This document shows positions 42,224 to 49,584 of a stretch of 64,000 nt of DNA, in pieces. The DNA is from Actinomycetes bacterium (lineage in GTDB: Bacteria > Actinomycetota > JAICYB01): NCBI GenBank assembly GCA_025934435.1, contig JAICYB010000003.1:31996-95995 (forward strand), written 5' to 3'. The position numbers and the translations under genes were made by a program. The number at the start of each line of letters is the position of its first letter. The stretch's first letter is position 1. Under the pieces are notes generated by a model. It did no database searches and was not told where the DNA came from. It saw only the letters and a program-made list of their open reading frames with translations.

Positions 42224-43101
42224 AGGTTCGTAGCGAGCTGCGTCATGATGCGCCGCACGGTCTCGTCCGGCCCGCGACGGATCTGTGTCGCGGTGAATCG
42301 AAGCGGGGTCCAACCGACCTCGCGCAGCCTCAGGTCGCGCTCGTGGTCGGCGTCGAATCGGACGCGGCTCGAGTGGTAGGCGTAGCCGTCGACCTCGATC
42401 GCGAGCTTCGCGGCGGGGTACGCGAAGTCGACGCGGCCGACACCCGCAACGACGAATTGACGAACCGGCTCGGGCAATCCGGACTTCTCGATCAGCCGCA
42501 AGAGCTCGAGCTCCAACGCGCTTTCGGTGGGGCGATCCTGGCGTCTTGCCGCAGCAAGTCGCCCCAATGGGCTCGCGGTGCTGAGACGGCGCGCAAGCGC
42601 TCCGGGCGAAGCGAGCCCCCGTCGCAAGAGTGAGTCGAGAGCCTCCTCGAGCTGGTCTGCCGGAAGGAAGGGTACGCAGTCGATCAGCGTGCGGGACGCG
42701 GTGGTGATCGGAACGATCCCGAGCTTCGTTACGTCCGAACGCGGTACCACCCGCGGACGATGAACGATCACGCCACTCACGCGAACGCGTCGACGGTCCG
42801 TGACGAGCACTTCGAGGATCTCGACATCGGCGAACGGTGCGACGTCCCACAGCCGCGCGGCGGTTCGTCCGGAAATGAAGCTACGTTCGCCGACTGCGAG
42901 ATGTGCCGCGAACGCAAGGTCGCGGAATGCCGGCGTCCAACCTCTGATGCGGTACACGCCGGGATGCGCGCTGCGCCACCGGCCGGTGTTCAGACGATGG
43001 CGGACCTGATCGACGGTGAACCCTATCCCGAACGCCTGCGAGCGCGTGAAGAAGCCGTGCTGCGTTTCGGCCAGCCGCGCGATCGCTTCGTCCCGGTGCA
43101 T
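42214..43101 (-). CDS. AbiEi-like antitoxin domain fused to DUF559 (Vsr-fold) putative nuclease, copy 2
   Basis: 295 residues from the ATG before HRDEAIARLAE. It shares the copy 1 design: HGFFTRSQAFGIGFT helix-turn-helix, RSAHPGVYR strand, PITTASRTLIDCV middle segment, then ESALELELLRLIEKSGLPEPVRQ and VDFAYPAAKLAIEVDG. The nuclease residues are E194/E197, D225, and E236/D238. The two proteins are clearly diverged paralogues. An upstream in-frame ATG would read through the palindrome and adds no domain. No toxin partner adjoins it; instead a DEDDy exonuclease gene is divergent across the palindrome. Role unknown. Confidence 0.75.
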   Translation of the reverse strand: MHRDEAIARLAETQHGFFTRSQAFGIGFTVDQVRHRLNTGRWRSAHPGVYRIRGWTPAFRDLAFAAHLAVGERSFISGRTAARLWDVAPFADVEILEVLVTDRRRVRVSGVIVHRPRVVPRSDVTKLGIVPITTASRTLIDCVPFLPADQLEEALDSLLRRGLASPGALARRLSTASPLGRLAAARRQDRPTESALELELLRLIEKSGLPEPVRQFVVAGVGRVDFAYPAAKLAIEVDGYAYHSSRVRFDADHERDLRLREVGWTPLRFTATQIRRGPDETVRRIMTQLATNLRG

Positions 43102-43133
43102 CTGCTTCCCCTTGTCGAGGGGAAGCAGATGCA
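43097..43133. promoter_or_regulatory. Perfect palindrome with 16-bp arms shared by two divergent nuclease genes
   Basis: The left arm TGCATCTGCTTCCCCT (43097-43112) and right arm AGGGGAAGCAGATGCA (43118-43133) are perfectly complementary around TGTCG. Read from either strand, the 3' arm supplies AAGGGGAAG or GAGGGGAAG as ribosome site. For the minus-strand nuclease it also contains the start codon. The plus-strand exonuclease ATG lies 2 nt beyond the arm. Both messages would begin in a stem hiding the ribosome site. Confidence 0.75.
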
Positions 43134-43135
43134 GC

Positions 43136-43672
43136 ATGACTGTCACCGAGGACATCTACTGTTCGCTCGTGATCGGGTACCTCGACATCGAGACGTCCTT
43201 CGCGCGCGATCTCACCGTCTTCGGCTTGCTGCGAGCGAACGGCCCCCTCATCCAGATCGTCGGCAAGGCGATCGACCGCGATGCCGTCGAGTCGGCACTG
43301 AAGGGTCTCGACACGCTCTGCACCTTCAACGGTGAATCCTTCGATCTCCCGGTCCTCCGTCAGACGCTCGGCATCGGTCTGCTCGAGCGCTACCGCTCGC
43401 TCGACCTGTCGCTCGAATGCCGGCGCGTCGGCATCCGCGGCGGACTGAAGAAGATCGAGATGGGCCTGCAGATCCCGCGCCGGTTGCGCGGCGTCAACGG
43501 ATACGATGCGATGCTCCTATGGGAACGATGGGAGAAGGACGATCGCGAAGCGCTCGAGATCCTGCTCGAGTACAACCGCGACGACGTGATCAACCTCGCG
43601 CTGCTCGAACGGCGTCTGCGCGGGGATCTGGAGATGCCGCAGCCGGTCGAGCACGTGATCGTCGGCGCATAA
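43136..43672 (+). CDS. DEDDy 3'-5' exonuclease-like protein (YprB/RNase H-like)
   Basis: 178 residues. The exonuclease motifs are YLDIET with Asp17 and Glu19, FNGESFDLPVL with Asp70, and Y146NRDD with Asp150 at the Y-x3-D spacing of the DEDDy class. KIEMGLQIPRRLRGVNGYDA fits the YprB-type RNase_H_2 group. The substrate, single-stranded DNA or RNA, is not known. It starts 2 nt beyond the palindrome shared with the divergent AbiEi/DUF559 gene, suggesting that the two nucleases are controlled together. Confidence 0.78.
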   Translation: MTVTEDIYCSLVIGYLDIETSFARDLTVFGLLRANGPLIQIVGKAIDRDAVESALKGLDTLCTFNGESFDLPVLRQTLGIGLLERYRSLDLSLECRRVGIRGGLKKIEMGLQIPRRLRGVNGYDAMLLWERWEKDDREALEILLEYNRDDVINLALLERRLRGDLEMPQPVEHVIVGA

Positions 43673-44166
43673 GCGACGCCTACTGGGCCGACCGCGGCGG
43701 GAAACCACAACCGCGCCCCCGGACGAAGCTCTCCGACGACGAAGAGGACGCCTTCCTGATCGCCGGCTCGAGACTCTTCAACGAGCGCGACTACTACCGC
43801 GGACACGACGAGTGGGAAGAAGTGTGGCGCCGCGCGACGGGAAGCCGTCGGAAGCTGCTCCACGGACTCATCCAGGTCGCCGTCGGCTACGAACATCTGC
43901 GCCGCGGAAATCTCAAGGGCATGCGTTCGCTGCTGGGACAGGGCACCAAGAAGCTCGCTCACTTCACGCGACGCGAAGGTGTGAAGGCGCTCCGCGACCG
44001 CGCGCTGGCCGATGCGGAACGCGCGCGGGATGAACCGGGTCTCACCCTGGAGGGGTGTCGTCCTCCGAAGGTGTGGGTGACGCTGGAGGGTCGGCCGGCA
44101 AGACCACCTGCTCGAGCGATAACGGTTCGAATCCCACGACGATCGGGAGCGGCGTCTCGCCGCTGA
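43669..44166 (+). CDS. DUF309 domain protein, start codon unclear
   Basis: The frame encodes a DUF309-type helical domain: SRLFNERDYYRGHDEWEEVWRRATG, then RKLLHGLIQVAVGYEHLRRGNLKGM. I give the left edge as the ATA that overlaps the TAA of the upstream exonuclease. No ATG, GTG or TTG lies in frame between about 43530, inside the exonuclease gene, and the domain. Possible explanations are a start inside the exonuclease gene, an unusual codon, a -1 frameshift from it, or a lost start. The last 125 bp overlap the convergent MFS gene, so the true C-terminus of one of them may be shorter in effect. Function of DUF309 is unknown. Confidence 0.55.
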   Translation: MSDAYWADRGGKPQPRPRTKLSDDEEDAFLIAGSRLFNERDYYRGHDEWEEVWRRATGSRRKLLHGLIQVAVGYEHLRRGNLKGMRSLLGQGTKKLAHFTRREGVKALRDRALADAERARDEPGLTLEGCRPPKVWVTLEGRPARPPARAITVRIPRRSGAASRR

Positions 44167-45379
44167 TCTCTTCGAGCTCGCGTCCCTTCGTTTCGGGGAA
44201 GGCGAGCCACACGATCAGGAGCGCGGCGCACGGTCCGATGCCGAGGATGATCGACGTCGTCGAAAGGTGTCCGGTCACGCGGATCAACAGCGCACCGAGC
44301 AGGAAGCTCACGGACTGACCCGCGACGCGAGCAACGTTCGACCACGACCCGGCGAGTGCACGGTGCGCCGTCGGGAACAGTTCCGATCCGAACGCGCCGA
44401 GCGTCGGCCACGAGCCGAACTGGCCGATGAACACGAGAGTGAGACTCAGGAAAAGCGGAAACGCGCCGTGCGCCAGCAGGAAGAACCAGACCGCGCCCAC
44501 CGCGCTGAGGATCCCGAACGAACAGCCGACGATCTTCCGTCCGTATCTGTCGGACATCGCGCCGGCGCCGACGAGGAACGGAACGGCGAGCGCACCCGCG
44601 CCGACGAGGATGAAGTTCGCTGCGGACGGTCCGATATGCCTGTCCTTCTCGAGGAAGTCGATCGTGAACGTGCCGGCTTGCGTCGCAAGGGCGCCGAGCA
44701 TGGCCGTCGCGCACACGAGGACGACCCACTTCCGGATCGGCGGGCGCAGGATCTCGTGCCAGTGCGAAGCGAGTCGTCCGCCTTCTTGCGCCGACGTGAA
44801 GCGCCGGCTCTCGGGAAGGCGACGCCGGAACCACGCGACGGTCGCCAGCGGCGGAAGAGCGACGACGTACAGCCACCGCCATGAGATGCCGAGAGGCTGG
44901 AACAATCCGCCGTAGAAGATCGACGCCATGCCCGAGCCCACCGCGGTGAGCATCGCGAGCCAGCCGAAACCGAACCCTCGCGCTTCGGCCGGTAGCTCTT
45001 CGGCGACCATCGTCCACGCGAGTGCTCCCTCGACGGTGAGGAAGAGATACGCGACGAACTGGAGACCGACGAACCACGCGATCTTCGGCGAAGCCGCCGT
45101 CGCGCCGGTGAAGAGCGTGAAGGCGATGATCGAGATGCTGAGGAGCCGGCGGCGTCCGTGGATGTCGGCGCGCCGACTGAACCACACAGCGGGGATCGCG
45201 CCGAGGATCGGGATCGCGAACCAGAGCGACGCGGTCGACTGCGAGAGGCCGAACGTCTGGCGGATCTGTGGGAGCGCGGCCGTGACGACGAACGAGTCGT
45301 AGCCCTGGAAGAAGTCCGCGACGCCGAGCACGACGAGCAGGAACCACTGCTCCCGCGTGAGGTTCCGCCGTGAAGACAT
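44042..45379 (-). CDS. Major facilitator superfamily transporter, sugar-porter-like
   Basis: 445 residues with about twelve membrane helices. RADIHGRRRLL after helix 2 and PETKGRELEEI after helix 12 are sugar-porter/metabolite:H+ symporter signatures. The middle loop (RRRLPESRRFTSAQ) is normal. The C-terminal tail is Pro/Asp-rich. Substrate could be a sugar, aromatic acid or other organic anion. It is divergent from the acyl-CoA dehydrogenase gene with a 36-bp gap. Confidence 0.87.
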   Translation of the reverse strand: MSSRRNLTREQWFLLVVLGVADFFQGYDSFVVTAALPQIRQTFGLSQSTASLWFAIPILGAIPAVWFSRRADIHGRRRLLSISIIAFTLFTGATAASPKIAWFVGLQFVAYLFLTVEGALAWTMVAEELPAEARGFGFGWLAMLTAVGSGMASIFYGGLFQPLGISWRWLYVVALPPLATVAWFRRRLPESRRFTSAQEGGRLASHWHEILRPPIRKWVVLVCATAMLGALATQAGTFTIDFLEKDRHIGPSAANFILVGAGALAVPFLVGAGAMSDRYGRKIVGCSFGILSAVGAVWFFLLAHGAFPLFLSLTLVFIGQFGSWPTLGAFGSELFPTAHRALAGSWSNVARVAGQSVSFLLGALLIRVTGHLSTTSIILGIGPCAALLIVWLAFPETKGRELEEISGETPLPIVVGFEPLSLEQVVLPADPPASPTPSEDDTPPG

Positions 45380-45415
45380 CGCGGTAGTTTAGGCCGGAGA
45401 GAAAGGACGAAACCC

Positions 45416-47152
45416 ATGATCGACTACAGCTCCTTCGACCGCGCCATCGGCCAGAACTGGTACGACATCGATCCCGATCTCCAGGACATCGTGAAGCGGT
45501 ACGTCCCGGAGTCGGAGTTCGCCGCCGCGGACTCGCATCTGCGCGACGTCGGCGCGCTCATGGGCGGCCCGATCGCCGAACGTGCGGAGATGACCGACCG
45601 CAACCCGCCGCGCCTCGAACGCTTCGACCGGTGGGGCAGGGAAGTGAACCGCGTGATCCATCACCCCGGCGCGCTCGCGACGAAGCGCGACCTCTGGGAG
45701 CAAGGACGACGCCGCGGTGAGATGAACGGCCGCATGCATCCCGTCGTCGGCTCGGCGTCCGGGTACATGCTCGACCAGGCCGAGACGGGTATGAGCTGCG
45801 CGATCGGCATGACGGGAGGCGTGGCCGGGCTCGTCGCGTCCTACGGTTCGGACGAAGTGAAGGCGCACTTCATGCCGCACTTCACGACGGACGACTACGA
45901 CGAGTTCTGGGACGGAGCGATGTTCCTCACCGAACGCGACGGCGGCTCCGACCTCGGCGGGTCGACCAAGACGGTTGCGACGCACGTCGACGGCGACCTC
46001 TGGGTCCTCAACGGATTCAAGTGGTTCTGCAGCAACGTCGATGCGCAGGCGATCGCGACGCTCGCGCGTCCCGACGGCGGTCCGCAAGGCGTCGGCGGCA
46101 TCGCCCTGTTCGTCGTTCCGCGCGTGCGGCGGGACGGAACACCGAACGGCGTCCACGTGCACCGGTTGAAGGAGAAGCTCGGCACGCGCGCCGTGCCGAC
46201 GGGCGAGGTCGACTTCGTCGACGCCGAGGCGTATCTGCTCGCCGGTGGTTCGTCCTCACGCGAAGCCGCGACGGACGGGCAAGGCATGGGCCGCATGATG
46301 GGCGGGATGGTGCAGGGCTCGCGTCTCGGTGTGGCGTTCATGGGACTCGGTATCGCGCGGCGCTCCTTCGTCGAAGCCGCGATCTATGCCGCCCACCGCC
46401 GCGCGTGGGGTAACTCGATCAGCGCATTCCCGATGGTGAAGGAGACGCTCGTCCGGATGGCGATGGAGCTCGAGGGCGCGGCGGCGCTCTCGTTCGACGC
46501 GTCCGCGCAGAGTGGGTTCGACCGCAACCTGTGGCGCATCCTTCCGACCCTCGCGAAGTACCGCGCGACACGACGTGGGTTGCAACTCGCGTCCGCCGCC
46601 GTCGAGGTGCACGGCGGCAACGGTTACATCGAGGATTGGCCGGTCGCGCGTCAGCTCCGCGACGGGCAATGCCACCCGATCTGGGAAGGCGCCGAGAACA
46701 TCATCGCGATCGACGTCATGAGGGCGATCGAGCGCGAAGGCTCCCTGACTCATGTGATGGAGCGTGTCGAGAAGGCCCTCGCCGATGCCGAGCATCCGAC
46801 GCTCGCGCCGACGGTGGCCACCGTGCGGCAGTACGCGAACGAGGTGCAGGAGGCGGTCAACTACGTCGCCGGCGCATCCAAGGACGTCTCCCGTCTCCAC
46901 CCACGCCGGATCACGCGGTACATGGCGAACCTCGTCTCGGCGGCGCTGCTCGTCGAGCAGGCGAAGGACGAGCTTGCGAGCAAGAACTCGGCCCGCAAGG
47001 CGGCCGTCGCCCGCCTCTACGCGAACGTGCATCTGAGCTCGCACAGCCTCGGGGGCATCGGACGGGACGACCAGATCATCCTCAACTGCGCCGACGAGAT
47101 CACGGGCTACGGCGAGGTCGATCCGGACCGACTTCTCAGTCTCGTTGCCTAG
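45416..47152 (+). CDS. Acyl-CoA dehydrogenase, long form
   Basis: 578 residues, longer than short-chain enzymes because of a C-terminal helical extension (about 440-578). FLTERDGGSDLGGSTKT is the FAD signature, and VHGGNGYIEDWPVARQLRD plus WEGAENI is the second signature with the substrate pocket. The long N-terminus (IDYSSFDRAIGQNWYDIDP) and extension resemble AidB-like or long-chain enzymes. AidB is DNA-associated, but no such function is implied here. A ribosome site (AGAAAGGACG) precedes the ATG. It ends 9 nt before tatA. Confidence 0.9.
   Translation: MIDYSSFDRAIGQNWYDIDPDLQDIVKRYVPESEFAAADSHLRDVGALMGGPIAERAEMTDRNPPRLERFDRWGREVNRVIHHPGALATKRDLWEQGRRRGEMNGRMHPVVGSASGYMLDQAETGMSCAIGMTGGVAGLVASYGSDEVKAHFMPHFTTDDYDEFWDGAMFLTERDGGSDLGGSTKTVATHVDGDLWVLNGFKWFCSNVDAQAIATLARPDGGPQGVGGIALFVVPRVRRDGTPNGVHVHRLKEKLGTRAVPTGEVDFVDAEAYLLAGGSSSREAATDGQGMGRMMGGMVQGSRLGVAFMGLGIARRSFVEAAIYAAHRRAWGNSISAFPMVKETLVRMAMELEGAAALSFDASAQSGFDRNLWRILPTLAKYRATRRGLQLASAAVEVHGGNGYIEDWPVARQLRDGQCHPIWEGAENIIAIDVMRAIEREGSLTHVMERVEKALADAEHPTLAPTVATVRQYANEVQEAVNYVAGASKDVSRLHPRRITRYMANLVSAALLVEQAKDELASKNSARKAAVARLYANVHLSSHSLGGIGRDDQIILNCADEITGYGEVDPDRLLSLVA
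46244..46255 (-). repeat. Dispersed 12-mer GGACGAACCACC, exact copy 5
   Basis: Exact copy in minus orientation inside the long acyl-CoA dehydrogenase gene, read as Gly-Gly-Ser-Ser. Confidence 0.7.
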
Positions 47153-47155
47153 ACT
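47150..47155 (+). promoter_or_regulatory. Candidate -10 box for tatA, leaderless spacing
   Basis: TAGACT overlaps the stop codon of the upstream gene and ends 6 nt before the tatA GTG. Confidence 0.4.
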
Positions 47156-47161
47156 GAAGAC

Positions 47162-47503
47162 GTGAACCTCGGCCCCGGAGAGGTCCTTCTCCTCGCCATC
47201 TTCGCGCTGATCTTCTTCGGACCCAAGCGGCTCCCGGACATCGCGCGACAGATCGGACGTGCCGTCGCGGAGATCCGGAAGCTCTCGCGCGAGTTCGAGT
47301 CCGAAGTGAAGCAGGTGACCGAGCCGTTCACGCGCGAGTTCCACGAGGCGCTCGATCCGGGGATGAAGGAAGCGCACCGGCTCGAAGACGCCGCGCGCAC
47401 GCAGATCGCGATGGACGCCGATCACTCACAATTCCTCGGCCCGCCGCGGCCTCCGGTCGAACAAGCACCGGCTGCTGAGGACGAACCACCGGCGACCGTG
47501 TGA
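47162..47503 (+). CDS. tatA: Sec-independent translocase subunit TatA/TatB
   Basis: 113 residues from a GTG. A short N-terminal helix (EVLLLAIFALIFFGPKRLPD) with the FGPKRLP hinge is the family mark, followed by an amphipathic helix (IARQIGRAVAEIRKLSREFESEV) and an acidic Pro-rich tail. The longer charged helix leans toward TatB, but only one such gene is here, so it may serve either role. The stop overlaps the tatC start. Confidence 0.9.
   Translation: MNLGPGEVLLLAIFALIFFGPKRLPDIARQIGRAVAEIRKLSREFESEVKQVTEPFTREFHEALDPGMKEAHRLEDAARTQIAMDADHSQFLGPPRPPVEQAPAAEDEPPATV
47479..47490 (+). repeat. Dispersed 12-mer GGACGAACCACC, exact copy 6
   Basis: Exact copy in plus orientation inside tatA, read as Glu-Asp-Glu-Pro-Pro near the C-terminus. 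Confidence 0.7.
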
Positions 47504-48309
47504 CAACGCTTCCGCGTCGCGAGCGGCGCGAGACGCAAGGGGCACCACGCCTGCGTCGCATCTTCCGTCGTCGTCCACTCGAGCAGCGCGGGACGATGAC
47601 ACTTCTCGAGCACCTCGAGGAGCTGCGGTCGCGACTCATCTGGATCTTCGCGGCCGTGACGATCGCCGCGATCGCGGGATGGATCCTCTTCGACCGGACG
47701 GTCAACTTCCTGCTCGAACCCGCGCGGCCGTATCTGAAAGACCTGACGAACGGGAAGCTCATCTTCACGTCGCCCATCGACGCGTTCACGCTGCGGGTGA
47801 AAGTTGCGTTCTACATCGGGTTCGCGATCGCGTTCCCCGTCGTGCTGTTCCACGTGTGGCGCTTCATCAGTCCGGGTCTGCGGCGTAACGAGCGGAAGTG
47901 GGCGTACTGGTTCATCGCGGCGGGCTGGCTGTTGTTCCTCGGCGGCGCGTGGTTCGGCTGGTTCACGATGCCGAACGCACTCCGCTACCTGATCTCGGGG
48001 CACATCACCGGCGCGAACGTCCGACCGCTGCTCGGTGCGAAGTCCTACATCGACTTCAGCCTCTTGTACGTCGTGGCCTTCGGGCTCGGATTCGAGTTCC
48101 CGATGGGCGTGATCTTCGCCGCGCTCATCGGCGCCGTGAACTCGCGGCAGATGGCGAAGTACCGGCGACACGTCTTCATGGGCCTGGCCATCGCCTCCGC
48201 CGTGCTCACGCCGAGCGTCGACTGGTTCACGATGACGGCGCTGACGGTCGCGCTGTACGTCCTCTACGAGATCTGCATCTGGGTGACGAGATTGGTGTTG
48301 CGGAAGTGA
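47500..48309 (+). CDS. tatC: Sec-independent translocase subunit TatC
   Basis: 269 residues from a GTG overlapping the tatA stop; an internal ATG before TLLEHLEEL is an alternative start that would drop a basic N-terminal tail of 32 residues. HLEELRSRLIW is the TatC N-terminal signature that recognises twin-arginine signals. Six membrane helices follow, with FISPGLRRNER and DYVAFG-like segments in the expected loops. It forms the receptor for folded proteins exported by the Tat pathway. Confidence 0.94.
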   Translation: MTTLPRRERRETQGAPRLRRIFRRRPLEQRGTMTLLEHLEELRSRLIWIFAAVTIAAIAGWILFDRTVNFLLEPARPYLKDLTNGKLIFTSPIDAFTLRVKVAFYIGFAIAFPVVLFHVWRFISPGLRRNERKWAYWFIAAGWLLFLGGAWFGWFTMPNALRYLISGHITGANVRPLLGAKSYIDFSLLYVVAFGLGFEFPMGVIFAALIGAVNSRQMAKYRRHVFMGLAIASAVLTPSVDWFTMTALTVALYVLYEICIWVTRLVLRK

Positions 48310-48320
48310 TCCCTCGCGAT

Positions 48321-48329
48321 ATATCGTGT
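48321..48329. promoter_or_regulatory. Possible operator half-site upstream of the R2lox gene
   Basis: ATATCGTGT here equals the left half of the palindrome at 34961-34977. The symmetric CGATATATCG overlaps it at 48317-48326. A TAGACT box near 48359 may be the -10 of the R2lox gene. Confidence 0.25.
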
Positions 48330-48409
48330 TGGCCAAAGCTGAACCGACGAGTACGGATTAGACTCGGCGGGTAGTACAAAAGGCAACCGCGTCGAGAAAG
48401 GGATCAGGC

Positions 48410-49516
48410 GTGACCGATATCGATGTCGCGAGGGATGTGGAGCAGGCGGACCTCAAGGCGATGTCCGACATGAACGTCGACAACGTCTACACGCTCATGG
48501 ACGTCCAGCTCCGCGAACGTCCCGGCCCCCGCGAGCTCTACAAGCGGTGGGAGAAGCAGAACTGGTCGGTCTACGACCTCGACTGGACGAAGGACAAGGA
48601 AGACTGGTCGATGCTGCCCGACGAGATCAAGGGGGAGGTCGTGTACGGCCTCCAGGCGTTCTTCCTCGGCGAGGTCTGCGTCACGGAGACGCTGTCGCCG
48701 ATGGTGCACGCGGCGCCGACGACCGAAGACCAGCAGTTCCTGTCGACGCAGCTCGTGGACGAAGCACGCCACGCGATCTTCTTCGAGGAGTTCTTCCGCA
48801 ACGTCCTTCGCATCGACGGACTCGACGCGCTCAAGAACGACCCGATGTTCCAGGTCTACACGAACGCGAACGAGCCGGGTTACGGCAAGACGTTCTTCAA
48901 GGATCTCCCCGCGGTGACGGACGCGGTTCGTGAGGACCCGGGCGATTACAAGAAGTGGGTCACATCGATCGTGCTGTACCACATGCTCATCGAAGGCATG
49001 CTTGCCCTCTACGGCCAGCGTCAGCTGCTGCAGGCCACGCGCGCGTTCAACGTCCTGCCGTCGTTCCGCGCGGGGTTCACCGCCGTCACGCGGGACGAAT
49101 CACGCCACGTGAACTACGGCGTGTACGCGCTTCGTAAGGCCTATGAAGCCGGCCTTCACGATCACATCGTCGACAGCGCGCTCTCGCTCATGGACGGACC
49201 CTGCGACCTGTTGACCCGTCCGCAGGAGAAGATCGTCCTTCCGCCGGAGGAGTTCATGGCGATGATCCCGGCGGAGATGCAGCAGGGCAACTTCTTCGAG
49301 GAGTGGGAGTTCCCGCTCGTGCAGCTGCGCAAGCGCCTCGGCGGCGCCGGGATCAGCTCGGACGCGATCGACAAGCTCGATCTGTTCTGGCGGTCACGCA
49401 TCGTCGAGAACACGAACGACTACGCGAACCGCTTCGGCGAGCCGCACCCAGCGCTCGACCGCGACCCCGAGGGCTGGGCGTCGCTGCAGTCGAAGGCCGG
49501 CGTCGCGGTGGGCTAG
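48410..49516 (+). CDS. R2-like ligand-binding oxidase (R2lox), annotated by similarity as RNR beta
   Basis: 368 residues from a GTG. It has the ferritin-like four-helix core of ribonucleotide reductase R2. Metal ligands are Glu88, Glu118, His121, Glu195, Glu230 and His233. The usual R2 radical tyrosine, four residues after the first His, is Phe125. Val91 (ligand Glu +3) and Tyr190 (ligand Glu -5) occupy the positions that form the Val-Tyr ether cross-link in Mn/Fe R2lox proteins such as mycobacterial Rv0233. I therefore favour an oxidase over a reductase subunit. No nrdA gene is nearby. A strong terminator follows. Confidence 0.8.
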   Translation: MTDIDVARDVEQADLKAMSDMNVDNVYTLMDVQLRERPGPRELYKRWEKQNWSVYDLDWTKDKEDWSMLPDEIKGEVVYGLQAFFLGEVCVTETLSPMVHAAPTTEDQQFLSTQLVDEARHAIFFEEFFRNVLRIDGLDALKNDPMFQVYTNANEPGYGKTFFKDLPAVTDAVREDPGDYKKWVTSIVLYHMLIEGMLALYGQRQLLQATRAFNVLPSFRAGFTAVTRDESRHVNYGVYALRKAYEAGLHDHIVDSALSLMDGPCDLLTRPQEKIVLPPEEFMAMIPAEMQQGNFFEEWEFPLVQLRKRLGGAGISSDAIDKLDLFWRSRIVENTNDYANRFGEPHPALDRDPEGWASLQSKAGVAVG

Positions 49517-49538
49517 CAGACTCACTTCCAGAAACACG

Positions 49539-49570
49539 AAAGAGCCGGACCCGAGGGTCCGGCTCTTTTC
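49539..49570 (+). terminator. Rho-independent terminator after the R2lox gene
   Basis: A perfect 14-bp stem, AAAGAGCCGGACCC (49539-49552) with GGGTCCGGCTCTTT (49555-49568), closes around a tiny loop and ends in a T-run. Because the A-run and T-run are symmetric it may also stop transcription from the convergent repeat-protein gene. Confidence 0.9.
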
Positions 49571-49584
49571 GTTGAAGCGTTGTA

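Noticed and set aside
48311..48409. NrdR box pair upstream of the R2-type gene
   Set aside because: Only one imperfect AT-rich palindrome is present, and the encoded protein looks like R2lox rather than a reductase subunit.
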